Origin: Malachius bipustulatus
Taxonomy: Eukaryota > Arthropoda > Insecta > Coleoptera > Melyridae
NCBI GenBank assembly: GCA_910589415.1
Contig: OU342636.1
Location: forward strand, 6,058,437-6,122,436
Length of the DNA stretch: 64,000 bases
Direction: 5' to 3'
Every line of letters starts with the position of its first letter. Positions within the stretch are counted from its first letter, which is position 1. The position numbers and the translations under genes are program-made. The notes under the pieces were generated by a model, which saw only the letters and a program-made list of their open reading frames with translations, did no database searches and was not told the DNA's origin. Shown one piece after another: positions 30,933 through 43,671 of this stretch.

Positions 30933-31683
30933 CTTGAACGTCTGCAGTACTCTGTTGCGGTTGTGATCGTCTCTACGCCTACTTATATACCTTTCCTAAT
31001 GTTAGCGCAACCGACGGTTACCGTGGCGCCTCGACTGAATGCTAATTGATATGGCGCTCATGAGAACTACAACGAGATGAAGCGTAAACGCTAAATTTTG
31101 TTATTTTTTTTATAAACCTATTTCGTTGAAATATGATAAAGGCGCATCACTTATACGTTTACATGGCAACTTTCGAAGATGAAACACTTGTTTTTATATC
31201 TACAGCCACTAGCCCCTAAATCCGAAAATATATCCCCGAGAAATTTTTTTCAATTTTAAATCGGTCTATGAATGATAAGGGAAGTTACATCTTTTTGTAT
31301 TGCTTTTATCATCGTTCCAATGATAAATACGTAGACTTTAATCCCGGGATAAATGCAAATTCATATTCTGGGAATATAAAACTCGAAGAGTTTTTTCGCC
31401 ATTTTCGCTTCATAATTAAATTATTTTAAAGGGAGGTCATGGATTACCCATCATTGCGGTTCCAACAGAGTTGTTTATGAAAATTTAGAGACAATAAACC
31501 GGATCATCTTTTGTTTCACATGCGCAATTTTGCAAAGTTTTTTCTTTTTTTCAAAGACTTTGTAGTTGAAAGACGCAAGTTTTTTTAAAAGAACAATGCA
31601 GGTACATAACCAAATATTGTCTATTCAAAATATTGATGGCCCTGAAAAGGGCCGGGTTTTAAATGATGATAGTTCAAGACCGA

Positions 31684-31914
31684 CTAGCGGTGGATTTGTT
31701 TCTCCAACATCACCAACTCTTTGAACAGCGTGTTCACCAGTTTCCGTATCCCATCGATTAACGACAAGAGTACGAGGTATTCCGTGTATCTCGTCACCTC
31801 GTCGTTTTCAATCATTTCTTCTATTTCGTAGCGTATCTCTTGGATATTGGTGTCTAGAATTTTAATAAGCCGCCATCTCTGTTCGATTTGCTTCTTTACA
31901 TCGGATGTGTTCAT
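31684..31914 (-). CDS. array small protein, copy 14
   Basis: Intact, commonest product. TATA box 31964-31971, stem-loop 31638-31653. Confidence 0.6.
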   Translation of the reverse strand: MNTSDVKKQIEQRWRLIKILDTNIQEIRYEIEEMIENDEVTRYTEYLVLLSLIDGIRKLVNTLFKELVMLEKQIHR

Positions 31915-32665
31915 CTTGAACGTCTGCAGTAATCTGTTGCGGTTGTGATCGTCTCTACGCCTACTTATATACCTTTCCTAATGTTAGCGCAACCGACGGT
32001 TACCGTTGGGCCTCGACTGAATGCTAATTGATATGGCGCTCACGAGAACTACAACGAGATGAAGCGTAAACGCTAAAATTTGTTATTTTTTTTATAAACC
32101 TATTTCGTTGAAATATGATAAAGGCGCATCACTTATACGTTTACATGGCAAATTTCGAAGATGAAACACTTGTTTTTATATCTACAGCCACTAGCCCCTA
32201 AATCCGAAAATATATCCCCGAGAAATTTTTTTCAATTTTAAATCGGTCTATGAATGATAAGGGAAGTTACATCTTTTTGTATTGCTTTTATCATCGTTCC
32301 AATGATAAATACGTAGACTTTAATCCCGGGATAAATGCAAATTCATATTCTGGGAATATAAAACTCGAAGAGTTTTTTCGCCATTTTCGCTTCATAATTA
32401 AATTATTTTAAAGGGAGGTCATGGATTACCCATCATTGCGGTTCCAATAGAGTTGTTTATGAAAATTTAGAGACAATAAACCGGATCATCTTTTGTTTCA
32501 CATGCGCAATTTTGCAAAGTTTTTTCTTTTTTTCAAAGACTTTGTAGTTGAAAGACGCAAGTTTTTTTAAAAGAACAATGCAGGTACATAACCAAATATT
32601 GTCTATTCAAAATATTGATGGCCCTGAAAAGGGCCGGGTTTTAAATGATGATAGTTCAAGACCGA

Positions 32666-32896
32666 CTAGCGGTGGATTTGTTTCTCCAACATCACCAACT
32701 CTTTGAACAGCGTGTTCACCAGTTTCCGTATCCCATCGATTAACGACAAGAGTACGAGGTATTCCGTGTATCTCGTCACCTCGTCGTTTTCAATCATTTC
32801 TTCTATTTCGTAGCGTATCTCTTGGATATTGGTGTCTAGAATTTTAATAAGCCGCCATCTCTGTTCGATTTGCTTCTTTACATCGGATGTGTTCAT
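32666..32896 (-). CDS. array small protein, copy 15
   Basis: Intact, commonest product. TATA box 32946-32953, stem-loop 32620-32635. Confidence 0.6.
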   Translation of the reverse strand: MNTSDVKKQIEQRWRLIKILDTNIQEIRYEIEEMIENDEVTRYTEYLVLLSLIDGIRKLVNTLFKELVMLEKQIHR

Positions 32897-33647
32897 CTTG
32901 AACGTCTGCAGTACTCTGTTGCGGTTGTGATCGTCTCTACGCCTACTTATATACCTTTCCTAATGTTAGCGCAACCGACGGTTACCGTGGCGCCTCGACT
33001 GAATGCTAATTGATATGGCGCTCACGAGAACTACAACGAGATGAAGCGTAAACGCTAAAATTTGTTATTTTTTTTATAAACCTATTTCGTTGAAATATGA
33101 TAAAGGCGCATCACTTATACGTTTACATGGCAACTTTCGAATATGAAACACTTGTTTTTATATCTACAGCCACTAGCCCCTAAATCCGAAAATATATCCC
33201 CGAGAAATTTTTTTCAATTTTAAATCGGTCTATGAATGATAAGGGAAGTTACATCTTTTTGTATTGCTTTTATCATCGTTCCAATGATAAATACGTAGAC
33301 TTTAATCCCGGGATAAATGAAAATTCATATTCTGGGAATATAAAACTCGAAGAGTTTTTTCGCCATTTTCGCTTCATAATTAAATTATTTTAAAGGGAGG
33401 TCATGGATTACCCATCATTGCGGTTCCAATAGAGTTGTTTATGAAAATTTAGAGACAATAAACCGGATCATCTTTTGTTTCACATGCGCAATTTTGCAAA
33501 GTTTTTTCTTTTTTTCAAAGACTTTGTAGTTGAAAGACGGAAGTTTTTTTAAAAGAACAATGCAGGTACATAACCAAATATTGTCTATTCAAAATATTGA
33601 TGGCCCTGAAAAGGGCCGGGTTTTAAATGATGATAGTTCAAGACCGA

Positions 33648-33878
33648 CTAGCGGTGGATTTGTTTCTCCAACATCACCAACTCTTTGAACAGCGTGTTCA
33701 CCAGTTTCCGTATCCCATCGATTAACGACAAGAGTACGAGGTATTCCGTGTATCTCGTCACCTCGTCGTTTTCAATCATTTCTTCTATTTCGTAGCGTAT
33801 CTCTTGGATATTGGTGTCTAGAATTTTAATAAGCCGCCATCTCTGTTCGATTTGCTTCTTTACATCGGATGTGTTCAT
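33648..33878 (-). CDS. array small protein, copy 16
   Basis: Intact, commonest product. TATA box 33928-33935, stem-loop 33602-33617. Confidence 0.6.
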   Translation of the reverse strand: MNTSDVKKQIEQRWRLIKILDTNIQEIRYEIEEMIENDEVTRYTEYLVLLSLIDGIRKLVNTLFKELVMLEKQIHR

Positions 33879-34625
33879 CTTGAACGTCTGCAGTACTCTG
33901 TTGCGGTTGTGATCGTCTCTACGCCTACTTATATACCTTTCCTAATGTTAGCGCAACCGACGGTTACCGTGGCGCCTCGACTGAATGCTAATTGATATGG
34001 CGCTCACGAGAACTACAACGAGATGAAGCGTAAACGCTAAAATTTGTTATTTTTTTTATAAACCTATTTCGTTGAAATATGATAAAGGCGCATCACTTAT
34101 ACGTTTACATGGCAACTTTCGAAGATGAAACACTTGTTTTTATATCTACAGCCACTAGCCCCTAAATCCGAAAATATATCCCCGAGAAATTTTTTTCAAT
34201 TTTAAATCGGTCTATGAATGATAAGGGAAGTTACATCTTTTTGTATTGCTTTTATCATCGTTCCAATGATAAATACGTAGACTTTAATCCCGGGATAAAT
34301 GCAAATTCATATTCTGGGAATATAAAACTCGAAGAGTTTTTTCGCCATTTTCGCTTCATAATTAAATTATTTTAAAGGGAGGTCATGGATTACCCATCAT
34401 TGCGGTTCCAATAGAGTTGTTTATGAAAATTTAGAGACAATAAACCGGATCATCTTTTGTTTCACATGCGCAATTTTGCAAAGTTTTTTCTTTCAAAGAC
34501 TTTGTAGTTGAAAGACGCAAGTTTTTTTAAAAGAACAATGCAGGTACATAACCAAATATTGTCTATTCAAAATATTGATGGCCCTAAAAAGGGCCGGGTT
34601 TTAAATGATGATAGTTCAAGACCGA

Positions 34626-34856
34626 CTAGCGGTGGATTTGTTTCTCCAACATCACCAACTCTTTGAACAGCGTGTTCACCAGTTTCCGTATCCCATCGAT
34701 TAACGACAAGAGTACGAGGTATTCCGTGTATCTCGTCACCTCGTCGTTTTCAATCATTTCTTCTATTTCGTAGCGTATCTCTTGGATATTGGTGTCTAGA
34801 ATTTTAATAAGCCGCCATCTCTGTTCGATTTGCTTCTTTACATCGGATGTGTTCAT
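34626..34856 (-). CDS. array small protein, copy 17
   Basis: Intact. The stem-loop (34580-34595) has loop UUUU instead of UUUC with the stem unchanged. TATA box 34906-34913. Confidence 0.6.
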   Translation of the reverse strand: MNTSDVKKQIEQRWRLIKILDTNIQEIRYEIEEMIENDEVTRYTEYLVLLSLIDGIRKLVNTLFKELVMLEKQIHR

Positions 34857-35607
34857 CTTGAACGTCTGCAGTACTCTGTTGCGGTTGTGATCGTCTCTAC
34901 GCCTACTTATATACCTTTACTAATGTTAGCGCAACCGACGGTTACCGTGGCGCCTCGACTGAATGCTAATTGATATGGCGCTCACGAGAACTACAACGAG
35001 ATGAAGCGTAAACGCTAAAATTTGTTATTTTTTTTATAAACCTATTTCGTTGAAATATGATAAAGGCGCATCACTTATACGTTTACATGGCAACTTTCGA
35101 AGATAAAACACTTGTTTTTATATCTACAGCCACTAGCCCCTAAATCCGAAAATATATCCCCGAGAAATTTTTTTCAATTTTAAATCGGTCTATGAATGAT
35201 AAGGGAAGTTACATCTTTTTGTATTGCTTTTATCATCGTTCCAATGATAAATACGTAGACTTTAATCCCGGGATAAATGCAAATTCATATTCTGGGAATA
35301 TAAAACTCGAAGAGTTTATTCGCCATTTTCGCTTCATAATTAAATTATTTTAAAGGGAGGTCATGGATTACCCATCATTGCGGTTCCAATAGAGTTGTTT
35401 ATGAAAATTTAGAGACAATAAACCGGATCATCTTTTGTTTCACATGCGCAATTTTGCAAAGTTTTTTCTTTTTTTCAAAGACTTTGTAGTTGAAAGACGC
35501 AAGTTTTTTTAAAAGAACAATGCAGGTACATAACCAAATATTGTCTATTCAAAATATTGATGGCCCTGAAAAGAGCCGGGTTTTAAATGATGATAGTTCA
35601 AGACCGA

Positions 35608-35838
35608 CTAGCGGTGGATTTGTTTCTCCAACATCACCAACTCTTTGAACAGCGTGTTCACCAGTTTCCGTATCCCATCGATTAACGACAAGAGTACGAG
35701 GTATTCCGTGTATCTCGTCACCTCGTCGTTTTCAATCATTTCTTCTATTTCGTAGCGTATCTCTTGGATATTGGTGTCTAGAATTTTAATAAGCCGCCAT
35801 CTCTGTTCGATTTGCTTCTTTACATCGGATGTGTTCAT
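35608..35838 (-). CDS. array small protein, copy 18
   Basis: Intact. The stem-loop (35562-35577) has a C to U change giving a U-G pair inside the stem. TATA box 35888-35895. Confidence 0.6.
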   Translation of the reverse strand: MNTSDVKKQIEQRWRLIKILDTNIQEIRYEIEEMIENDEVTRYTEYLVLLSLIDGIRKLVNTLFKELVMLEKQIHR

Positions 35839-36586
35839 CTTGAACGTCTGCAGTACTCTGTTGCGGTTGTGATCGTCTCTACGCCTACTTATATACCTTT
35901 CCTAATGTTAGCGCAACCGACGGTTACCGTGGCGCCTCGACTGAATGCTAATTGATATGGCGCTCACGAGAACTACAACGAGATGAAGCGTAAACGCTAA
36001 AATTTGTTATTTTTTTTTATAAACCTATTTCGTTGAAATATGATAAAGGCGCATCACTTATACGTTTACATGGCAACTTTCGAAGATGAAACACTTGTTT
36101 TTATATCTACAGCCACTAGCCCCTAAATCCGAAAATATATCCCCGAGAAATTTTTTTCAATTTTAAATCGGTCTATGAATGATAAGGGAAGTTACATCTT
36201 TTTGTATTGCTTTTATCATCGTTCCAATGATAAATACGTAGACTTTAATCCCGGGATAAATGCAAATTCATATTCTGGGAATATAAAACTCGAAGAGTTT
36301 TTTCGCCATTTTCGCTTCATAATTAAATTATTTTAAAGGGAGGTCATGGATTACCCATCATTGCGGTTCCAATAGAGTTGTTTATGAAAATTTAGAGACA
36401 ATAAACCGGATCATCTTTTGTTTCACATGCGCAATTTTGCAAAGTTTTTTCTTTCAAAGACTTTGTAGTTGAAAGACGCAAGTTTTTTTAAAAGAACAAT
36501 GCAGGTACATAACCAAATATTGTCTATTCAAAATATTGATGGCCCTGAAAAGGGCCGGGTTTTAAATGATGATAGTTCAAGACCGA

Positions 36587-36817
36587 CTAGCGGTGGATTT
36601 GTTTCTCCAACATCACCAACTCTTTGAACAGCGTGTTCACCAGTTTCCGTATCCCATCGATTAACGACAAGAGTACGAGGTATTCCGTGTATCTCGTCAC
36701 CTCGTCGTTTTCAATCATTTCTTCTATTTCGTAGCGTATCTCTTGGATATTGGTGTCTAGAATTTTAATAAGCCGCGATCTCTGTTCGATTTGCTTCTTT
36801 ACATCGGATGTGTTCAT
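36587..36817 (-). CDS. array small protein, copy 19
   Basis: Open; W14S removes the only tryptophan. TATA box 36867-36874, stem-loop 36541-36556. Confidence 0.55.
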   Translation of the reverse strand: MNTSDVKKQIEQRSRLIKILDTNIQEIRYEIEEMIENDEVTRYTEYLVLLSLIDGIRKLVNTLFKELVMLEKQIHR

Positions 36818-37509
36818 CTTGAACGTCTGCAGTACTCTGTTGCGGTTGTCATCGTCTCTACGCCTACTTATATACCTTTCCTAATGTTAGCGCAACCGAC
36901 GGTTACCGTGGCGCCTCGACTGAATGCTAATTGATATGGCGCTCACGAGAACTACAACGAGATGAAGCGTAAACGCTAAAATTTGTTATTTTTTTTATAA
37001 ACCTATTTCGTTGAAATATGATAAAGGCGCATCACTTATACGTTTACATGGCAACTTTCGAAGATGAAACACTTGTTTTTATATCTACAGCCACTAGCCC
37101 CTAAATCCGAAAATATATCCCCGATAAATTTTTTTCAATTTTAAATCGGTCTATGAATGATAAGGGAAGTTACATCTTTTTGTATTGCTTTTATCATCGT
37201 TCCAATGATAAATACGTAGACTTTAATCCCGGGATAAATGCAAATTCATATTCTGGGAATATAAAACTCGAAGAGTTTATTCGCCATTTTCGCTTCATAA
37301 TTAAATTATTTTAAAGGGAGGTCATGGATTACCCATCATTGCGGTTCCAATAGAGTTGTTTATGAAAATTTAGAGACAATAAACCGGATCATCTTTTGTT
37401 TCACATGCGCAATTTTGCAAAGTTTTTTCTTTTTTTCAAAGACTTTGTAGTTGAAAGACGCAAGTTTTTTTAAAAGAACAATGCAGGTACATAACCAAAT
37501 ATTGTCTAT

Positions 37510-37797
37510 TCAAAATATTGATGGCCCTGAAAAGAGCCGGGTTTTAAATGATAATAGTTCAAGACCGTAGCGGTGGATTTGTTTCTCCAACATCACCAAC
37601 TCTTTGAACAGCGTGTTCACCAGTTTCCGTATCCCATCGATTAACGACAAGAGTACGAGGTATTCCGTGTATCTCGTCACCTCGTCGTTTTCAATCATTT
37701 CTTCTATTTCGTAGCGTATCTCTTGGATATTGGTGTCTAGAATTTTAATAAGCCGCCATCTCTGTTCGATTTGCTTCTTTACATCGGATGTGTTCAT
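37510..37797 (-). CDS. array small protein, copy 20, stop codon lost
   Basis: A two-base deletion at the stop codon (plus strand GACCGTAGCGG) makes the frame run on to 95 residues through the 3' UTR and the stem-loop (37523-37538, with the same U-G variant as copy 18). A ribosome reading through the hairpin should disturb histone-type end processing or stability. TATA box 37847-37854. Confidence 0.5.
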   Translation of the reverse strand: MNTSDVKKQIEQRWRLIKILDTNIQEIRYEIEEMIENDEVTRYTEYLVLLSLIDGIRKLVNTLFKELVMLEKQIHRYGLELLSFKTRLFSGPSIF

Positions 37798-38548
37798 CTT
37801 GAACGTCTGCAGTACTCTGTTGCGGTTGTGATCGTCTCTACGCCTACTTATATACCTTTCCTAATGTTAGCGCAACCGACGGTTACCGTGGCGCCTCGAC
37901 TGAATGCTAATTGATATGGCGCTCACGAGAACTACAACGAGATGAAGCGTAAACGCTAAAATTTGTTATTTTTTTTATAAACCTATTTCGTTGAAATATG
38001 ATAAAGGCGCATCACTTATACGTTTACATGGCAACTTTCGAAGATGAAACACTTGTTTTTATATCTACAGCCACTAGCCCCTAAATCCGAAAATATATCC
38101 CCGAGAAATTTTTTTCAATTTTAAATCGGTCTATGAATGATAAGGGAAGTTACATCTTTTTGTATTGCTTTTATCATCGTTCCAATGATAAATACGTAGA
38201 CTTTAATCCCGGGATAAATGCAAATTCATATTCTGGGAATATAAAACTCGAAGAGTTTATTCGCCATTTTCGCTTCATAATTAAATTATTTTAAAGGGAG
38301 GTCATGGATTACCCATCATTGCGGTTCCAATAGAGTTGTTTATGAAAATTTAGAGACAATAAACCGGATCATCTTTTGTTTCACATGCGCAATTTTGCAA
38401 AGTTTTTTCTTTTTTTCAAAGACTTTGTAGTTGAAAGACGCAAGTTTTTTTAAAAGAACAATGCAGGTACATAACCAAATATTGTCTATTCAAAATATTG
38501 ATGGCCCTGAAAAGGGCCGGGTTTTAAATGATGATAGTTCAAGACCGA

Positions 38549-38779
38549 CTAGCGGTGGATTTGTTTCTCCAACATCACCAACTCTTTGAACAGCGTGTTC
38601 ACCAGTTTCCGTATCCCATCGATTAACGACAAGAGTACGAGGTATTCCGTGTATCTCGTCACCTCGTCGTTTTCAATCATTTCTTCTATTTCGTAGCGTA
38701 TCTCTTGGATATTGGTGTCTAGAATTTTAATAAGCCGCCATCTCTGTTCGATTTGCTTCTTTACATCGGATGTGTTCAT
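38549..38779 (-). CDS. array small protein, copy 21
   Basis: Intact, commonest product. TATA box 38829-38836, stem-loop 38503-38518. Confidence 0.6.
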   Translation of the reverse strand: MNTSDVKKQIEQRWRLIKILDTNIQEIRYEIEEMIENDEVTRYTEYLVLLSLIDGIRKLVNTLFKELVMLEKQIHR

Positions 38780-39530
38780 CTTGAACGTCTGCAGTACTCT
38801 GTTGCGGTTGTGATCGTCTCTACGCCTACTTATATACCTTTCCTAATGTTAGCGCAACCGACGGTTACCGTGGCGCCTCGACTGAATGCTAATTGATATG
38901 GCGCTCACGAGAACTACAACGAGATGAAGCGTAAACGCTAAAATTTGTTATTTTTTTTATAAACCTATTTCGTTGAAATATGATAAAGGCGCATCACTTA
39001 TACGTTTACATGGCAACTTTCGAAGATGAAACACTTGTTTTTATATCTACAGCCACTAGCCCCTAAATCCGAAAATATATCCCCGAGAATTTTTTTTCAA
39101 TTTTAAATCGGTCTATGAATGATAAGGGAAGTTACATCTTTTTGTATTGCTTTTATCATCGTTCCAATGATAAATACGTAGACTTTAATCCCGGGATAAA
39201 TGCAAATTCATATTCTGGGAATATAAAACTCGAAGAGTTTATTCGCCATTTTCGCTTCATATTTAAATTATTTTAAAGGGAGGTCATGGATTACCCATCC
39301 ATGCGGTTCCAATAGAGTTGTTTATGAAAATTTAGAGACAATAAACCGGATTATCTTTTGTTTCACATGCGCAATTTTGCAAAGTTTTTTCTTTTTTTCA
39401 AAGACTTTGTAGTTGAAAGACGCAAGTTTTTTTAAAAGAACAATGCAGGTACATAGCCAAATATTGTCTATTCAAAATATTGATGGCCCTGAAAAGGGCC
39501 GGGTTTTAAATGATGATAGTTCAAGACCGA

Positions 39531-39761
39531 CTAGCGGTGGATTTGTTTCTCCAACATCACCAACTCTTTGAACAGCGTGTTCACCAGTTTCCGTATCCCA
39601 TCGATTAACGACAAGAGTACGAGGTATTCCGTGTATCTCGTCACCTCGTCGTTTTCAATCATTTCTTCTATTTCGTAGCGTATCTCTTGGATATTGGTGT
39701 CTAGAATTTTAATAAGCCGCCATCTCTGTTCGATTTGCTTCTTTACATCGGATGTGTTCAT
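39531..39761 (-). CDS. array small protein, copy 22
   Basis: Intact, commonest product; last of the run with the downstream four-T expansion. TATA box 39811-39818, stem-loop 39485-39500. Confidence 0.6.
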   Translation of the reverse strand: MNTSDVKKQIEQRWRLIKILDTNIQEIRYEIEEMIENDEVTRYTEYLVLLSLIDGIRKLVNTLFKELVMLEKQIHR

Positions 39762-40508
39762 CTTGAACGTCTGCAGTACTCTGTTGCGGTTGTGATCGTC
39801 TCTACGCCTACTTATATACCTTTCCTAATGTTAGCGCAACCGACGGTTACCGTGGCGCCTCGACTGAATGCTAATTGATATGGCGCTCACGAGAACTACA
39901 ACGAGATGAAGCGTAAACGCTAAAATTTGTTATTTTTTTTATAAACCTATTTCGTTGAAATATGATAAAGGCGCATCACTTATACGTTTACATGGCAACT
40001 TTCGAAGATGAAACACTTGTTTTTATATCTACAGCCACTAGCCCCTAAATCCGAAAATATATCCCCGAGAAATTTTTTTCAATTTTAAATCGGTCTATGA
40101 ATGATAAGGGAAGTTACATCTTTTTGTATTGCTTTTATCATCGTTCCAATGATAAATACGTAGACTTTAATCCCGGGATAAATGCAAATTCATATTCTGG
40201 GAATATAAAACTCGAAGAGTTTTTTCGCCATTTTCGCTTCATATTTAAATTATTTTAAAGGGAGGTCATGGATTACCCATCATTGCGGTTCCAATAGAGT
40301 TGTTTATGAAAATTTAGAGACAATAAACCGGATCATCTTTTGTTTCACATGCGCAATTTTGCAAAGTTTTTTCTTTCAAAGACTTTGTAGTTGAAAGACG
40401 CAAGTTTTTTTAAAAGAACAATGCAGGTACATAACCAAATATTGTCTATTCAAAATATTGATGGCCCTGAAAAGGGCCGGGTTTTAAATGATGATAGTTC
40501 AAGACCGA

Positions 40509-40739
40509 CTAGCGGTGGATTTGTTTCTCCAACATCACCAACTCTTTGAACAGCGTGTTCACCAGTTTCCGTATTCCATCGATTAACGACAAGAGTACGA
40601 GCTATTCCGTGTATCTCGTCACATCGTCGTTTTCAATCATTTCTTCTATTTCGTAGCGTATCTCTTGGATATTGGTGTCTAGAATTTTAATAAGCCGCCA
40701 TCTCTGTTCGATTTGCTTCTTTACATCGGATGTGTTCAT
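40509..40739 (-). pseudogene. array small protein, copy 23, nonsense mutation
   Basis: Codon 46 (Tyr) is TAG, and E39D is also present. The promoter side of the same unit has small deletions (GATGACACTTG near 40987 and a lost C near 41040). TATA box 40789-40796 and stem-loop 40463-40478 are unchanged. Confidence 0.75.
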
Positions 40740-41484
40740 CTTGAACGTCTGCAGTACTCTGTTGCGGTTGTGATCGTCTCTACGCCTACTTATATACCTT
40801 TCCTAATGTTAGCGCAACCGACGGTTACCGTGGCGCCTCGACTGAATGCTAATTGATATGGCGCTCACGAGAACTACAACGAGATGAAGCGTAAACGCTA
40901 AAATTTGTTATTTTTTTTATAAACCTATTTCGTTGAAATATGATAAAGGCGCATCACTTATACGTTTACATGGCAACTTTCGAAGATGACACTTGTTCTT
41001 ATATCTACAGCCACTAGCCCCTAAATCCGAAAATATATCCCGAGAAATTTTTTTCAATTTTAAATCGGTCTATGAATGATAAGGGAAGTTACATCTTTTT
41101 GTATTGCTTTTATCATCGTTCCAATGATAAATACGTAGACTTTAATCCCGGGATAAATGCAAATTCATATTCTGGGAATATAAAACTCGAAGAGTTTTTT
41201 CGCCATTTTCGCTTCATAATTAAATTATTTTAAAGGGAGGTCATGGATTACTCATCATTGCGGTTCCAATAGAGTTGTTTATGAAAATTTAGAGACAATA
41301 AACCGGATCATCTTTTGTTTCACATGCGCAATTTTGCAAAGTTTTTTCTTTCAAAGACTTTGTAGTTGAAAGACGCAAGTTTTTTTTAAAAGAACAATGC
41401 AGGTACATAACCAAATATTGTCTATTCAAAATATTGATGGCCCTGAAAAGGGCCGGGTTTTAAATGATGATAGTTCAAGACCGA

Positions 41485-41715
41485 CTAGCGGTGGATTTGT
41501 TTCTCCAACATCACCAACTCTTTGAACAGCGTGTTCACCAGTTTCCGTATCCCATCGATTAACGACAAGAGTACGAGGTATTCCGTGTATCTCGTCACCT
41601 CGTCGTTTTCAATCATTTCTTCTATTTCGTAGCGTATCTCTTGGATATTGGTGTCTAGAATTTTAATAAGCCGCCATCTCTGTTCGATTTGCTTCTTTAC
41701 ATCGGATGTGTTCAT
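41485..41715 (-). CDS. array small protein, copy 24
   Basis: Intact, commonest product. TATA box 41765-41772, stem-loop 41439-41454. Confidence 0.6.
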   Translation of the reverse strand: MNTSDVKKQIEQRWRLIKILDTNIQEIRYEIEEMIENDEVTRYTEYLVLLSLIDGIRKLVNTLFKELVMLEKQIHR

Positions 41716-42462
41716 CTTGAACGTCTGCAGTACTCTGTTGCGGTTGTGATCATCTCTACGCCTACTTATATACCTTTCCTAATGTTAGCGCAACCGACGG
41801 TTACCGTGGCGCCTCGACTGAATGCTAATTGATATGGCGCTCACGAGAACTACAACGAGATGAAGCGTAAACGCTAAAATTTGTTATTTTTTTTATAAAC
41901 CTATTTCGTTGAAATATGATAAAGGCGCATCACTTATACGTTTACATGGCAACTTTCGAAGATGAAACACTTGTTTTTATATCTACAGCCACTAGCCCCT
42001 AAATCCGAAAATATATCCCCGAGAATTTTTTTTCAATTTTAAATCGGTCTATGAATGATAAGGGAAGTTACATCTTTTTGTATTGCTTTTATCATCGTTC
42101 CAATGATAAATACGTAGACTTTAATCCCGGGATGAATGCAAATTCATATTCTGGGAATATAAAACTCGAAGAGTTTTTTCGCCATTTTCGCTTCATAATT
42201 AAATTATTTTAAAGGGAGGTCATGGATTACCTATCATTGCGGTTCCAATAGAGTTGTTTATGAAAATTTAGAGACAATAAACCGGATCATCTTTTGTTTC
42301 ACATGCGCAATTTTGCAAAGTTTTTTCTTTCAAAGACTTTGTAGTTGAAAGACGCAAGTTTTTTTAAAAGAACAATGCAGGTACATAACCAAATATTGTC
42401 TATTCAAAATATTGATGGCCCTGAAAAGGGCCGGGTTTTAAATGATGATAGTTCAAGACCGA

Positions 42463-42693
42463 CTAGCGGTGGATTTGTTTCTCCAACATCACCAACTCTT
42501 TGAACAGCGTGTTCACCAGTTTCCGTATCCCATCGATTAACGACAAGAGTACGAGGTATTCCGTGTATTTCGTCACCTCGTCGTTTTCAATCATTTCTTC
42601 TATTTCGTAGCGTATCTCTTGGATATTGGTGTCTAGAATTTTAATAAGCCGCCATCTCTGTTCGATTTGCTTCTTTACATCGGATGTGTTCAT
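42463..42693 (-). CDS. array small protein, copy 25
   Basis: Intact; R42K. Its spacer variants (GGGATGAATGC, GATTACCTATC) recur five units away beside copy 30. TATA box 42743-42750, stem-loop 42417-42432. Confidence 0.6.
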   Translation of the reverse strand: MNTSDVKKQIEQRWRLIKILDTNIQEIRYEIEEMIENDEVTKYTEYLVLLSLIDGIRKLVNTLFKELVMLEKQIHR

Positions 42694-43440
42694 CTTGAAC
42701 GTCTGCAGTACTTTGTTGCGGTTGTGATCGTCTCTACGCCTACTTATATACCTTTCCTAATGTTAGCGCAACCGACGGTTACCGTGGCGCCTCGACTGAA
42801 TGCTAATTGATATGGCGCTCACGAGAACTACAACGAGATGAAGCGTAAACGCTAAAATTTGTTATTTTTTTTATAAACCTATTTCGTTGAAATATGATAA
42901 AGGCGCATCACTTATACGTTTACATGGCAACTTTCGAAGATGAAACACTTGTTTTTATATCTACAGCCACTAGCCCCTAAATCCGAAAATATATCCCCGA
43001 GAAATTTTTTTCAATTTTAAATCGGTCTATGAATGATAAGGGAAGTTACATCTTTTTGTATTGCTTTTATCATCGTTCCAATGATAAATACGTAGACTTT
43101 AATCCCGGGATAAATGCAAATTCATATTCTGGGAATATAAAACTCGAAGAGTTTTTTCGCCATTTTCGCTTCATAATTAAATTATTTTAAAGGGAGGTCA
43201 TGGATTACCCATCATTGCGGTTCCAATAGAGTTGTTTATGAAAATTTAGAGACAATAAACCGGATCATCTTTTGTTTCACATGCGCAATTTTGCAAAGTT
43301 TTTTCTTTCAAAGACTTTGTAGTTGAAAGACGCAAGTTTTTTTAAAAGAACAATGCAGGTACATAACCAAATATTGTCTATTCAAAATATTGATGGCCCT
43401 GAAAAGGGCCGGGTTTTAAATGATGATAGTTCAAGACCGA

Positions 43441-43671
43441 CTAGCGGTGGATTTGTTTCTCCAACATCACCAACTCTTTGAACAGCGTGTTCACCAGTTT
43501 CCGTATTCCATCGATTAACGACAAGAGTACGAGGTATTCCGTGTATCTCGTCACCTCGTCGTTTTCAATCATTTCTTCTATTTCGTAGCGTATCTCTTGG
43601 ATATTGGTGTCTAGAATTTTAATAAGCCGCCATCTCTGTTCGATTTGCTTCTTTACATCGGATGTGTTCAT
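43441..43671 (-). CDS. array small protein, copy 26
   Basis: Intact; silent change at Gly55. TATA box 43721-43728, stem-loop 43395-43410. Confidence 0.6.
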   Translation of the reverse strand: MNTSDVKKQIEQRWRLIKILDTNIQEIRYEIEEMIENDEVTRYTEYLVLLSLIDGIRKLVNTLFKELVMLEKQIHR

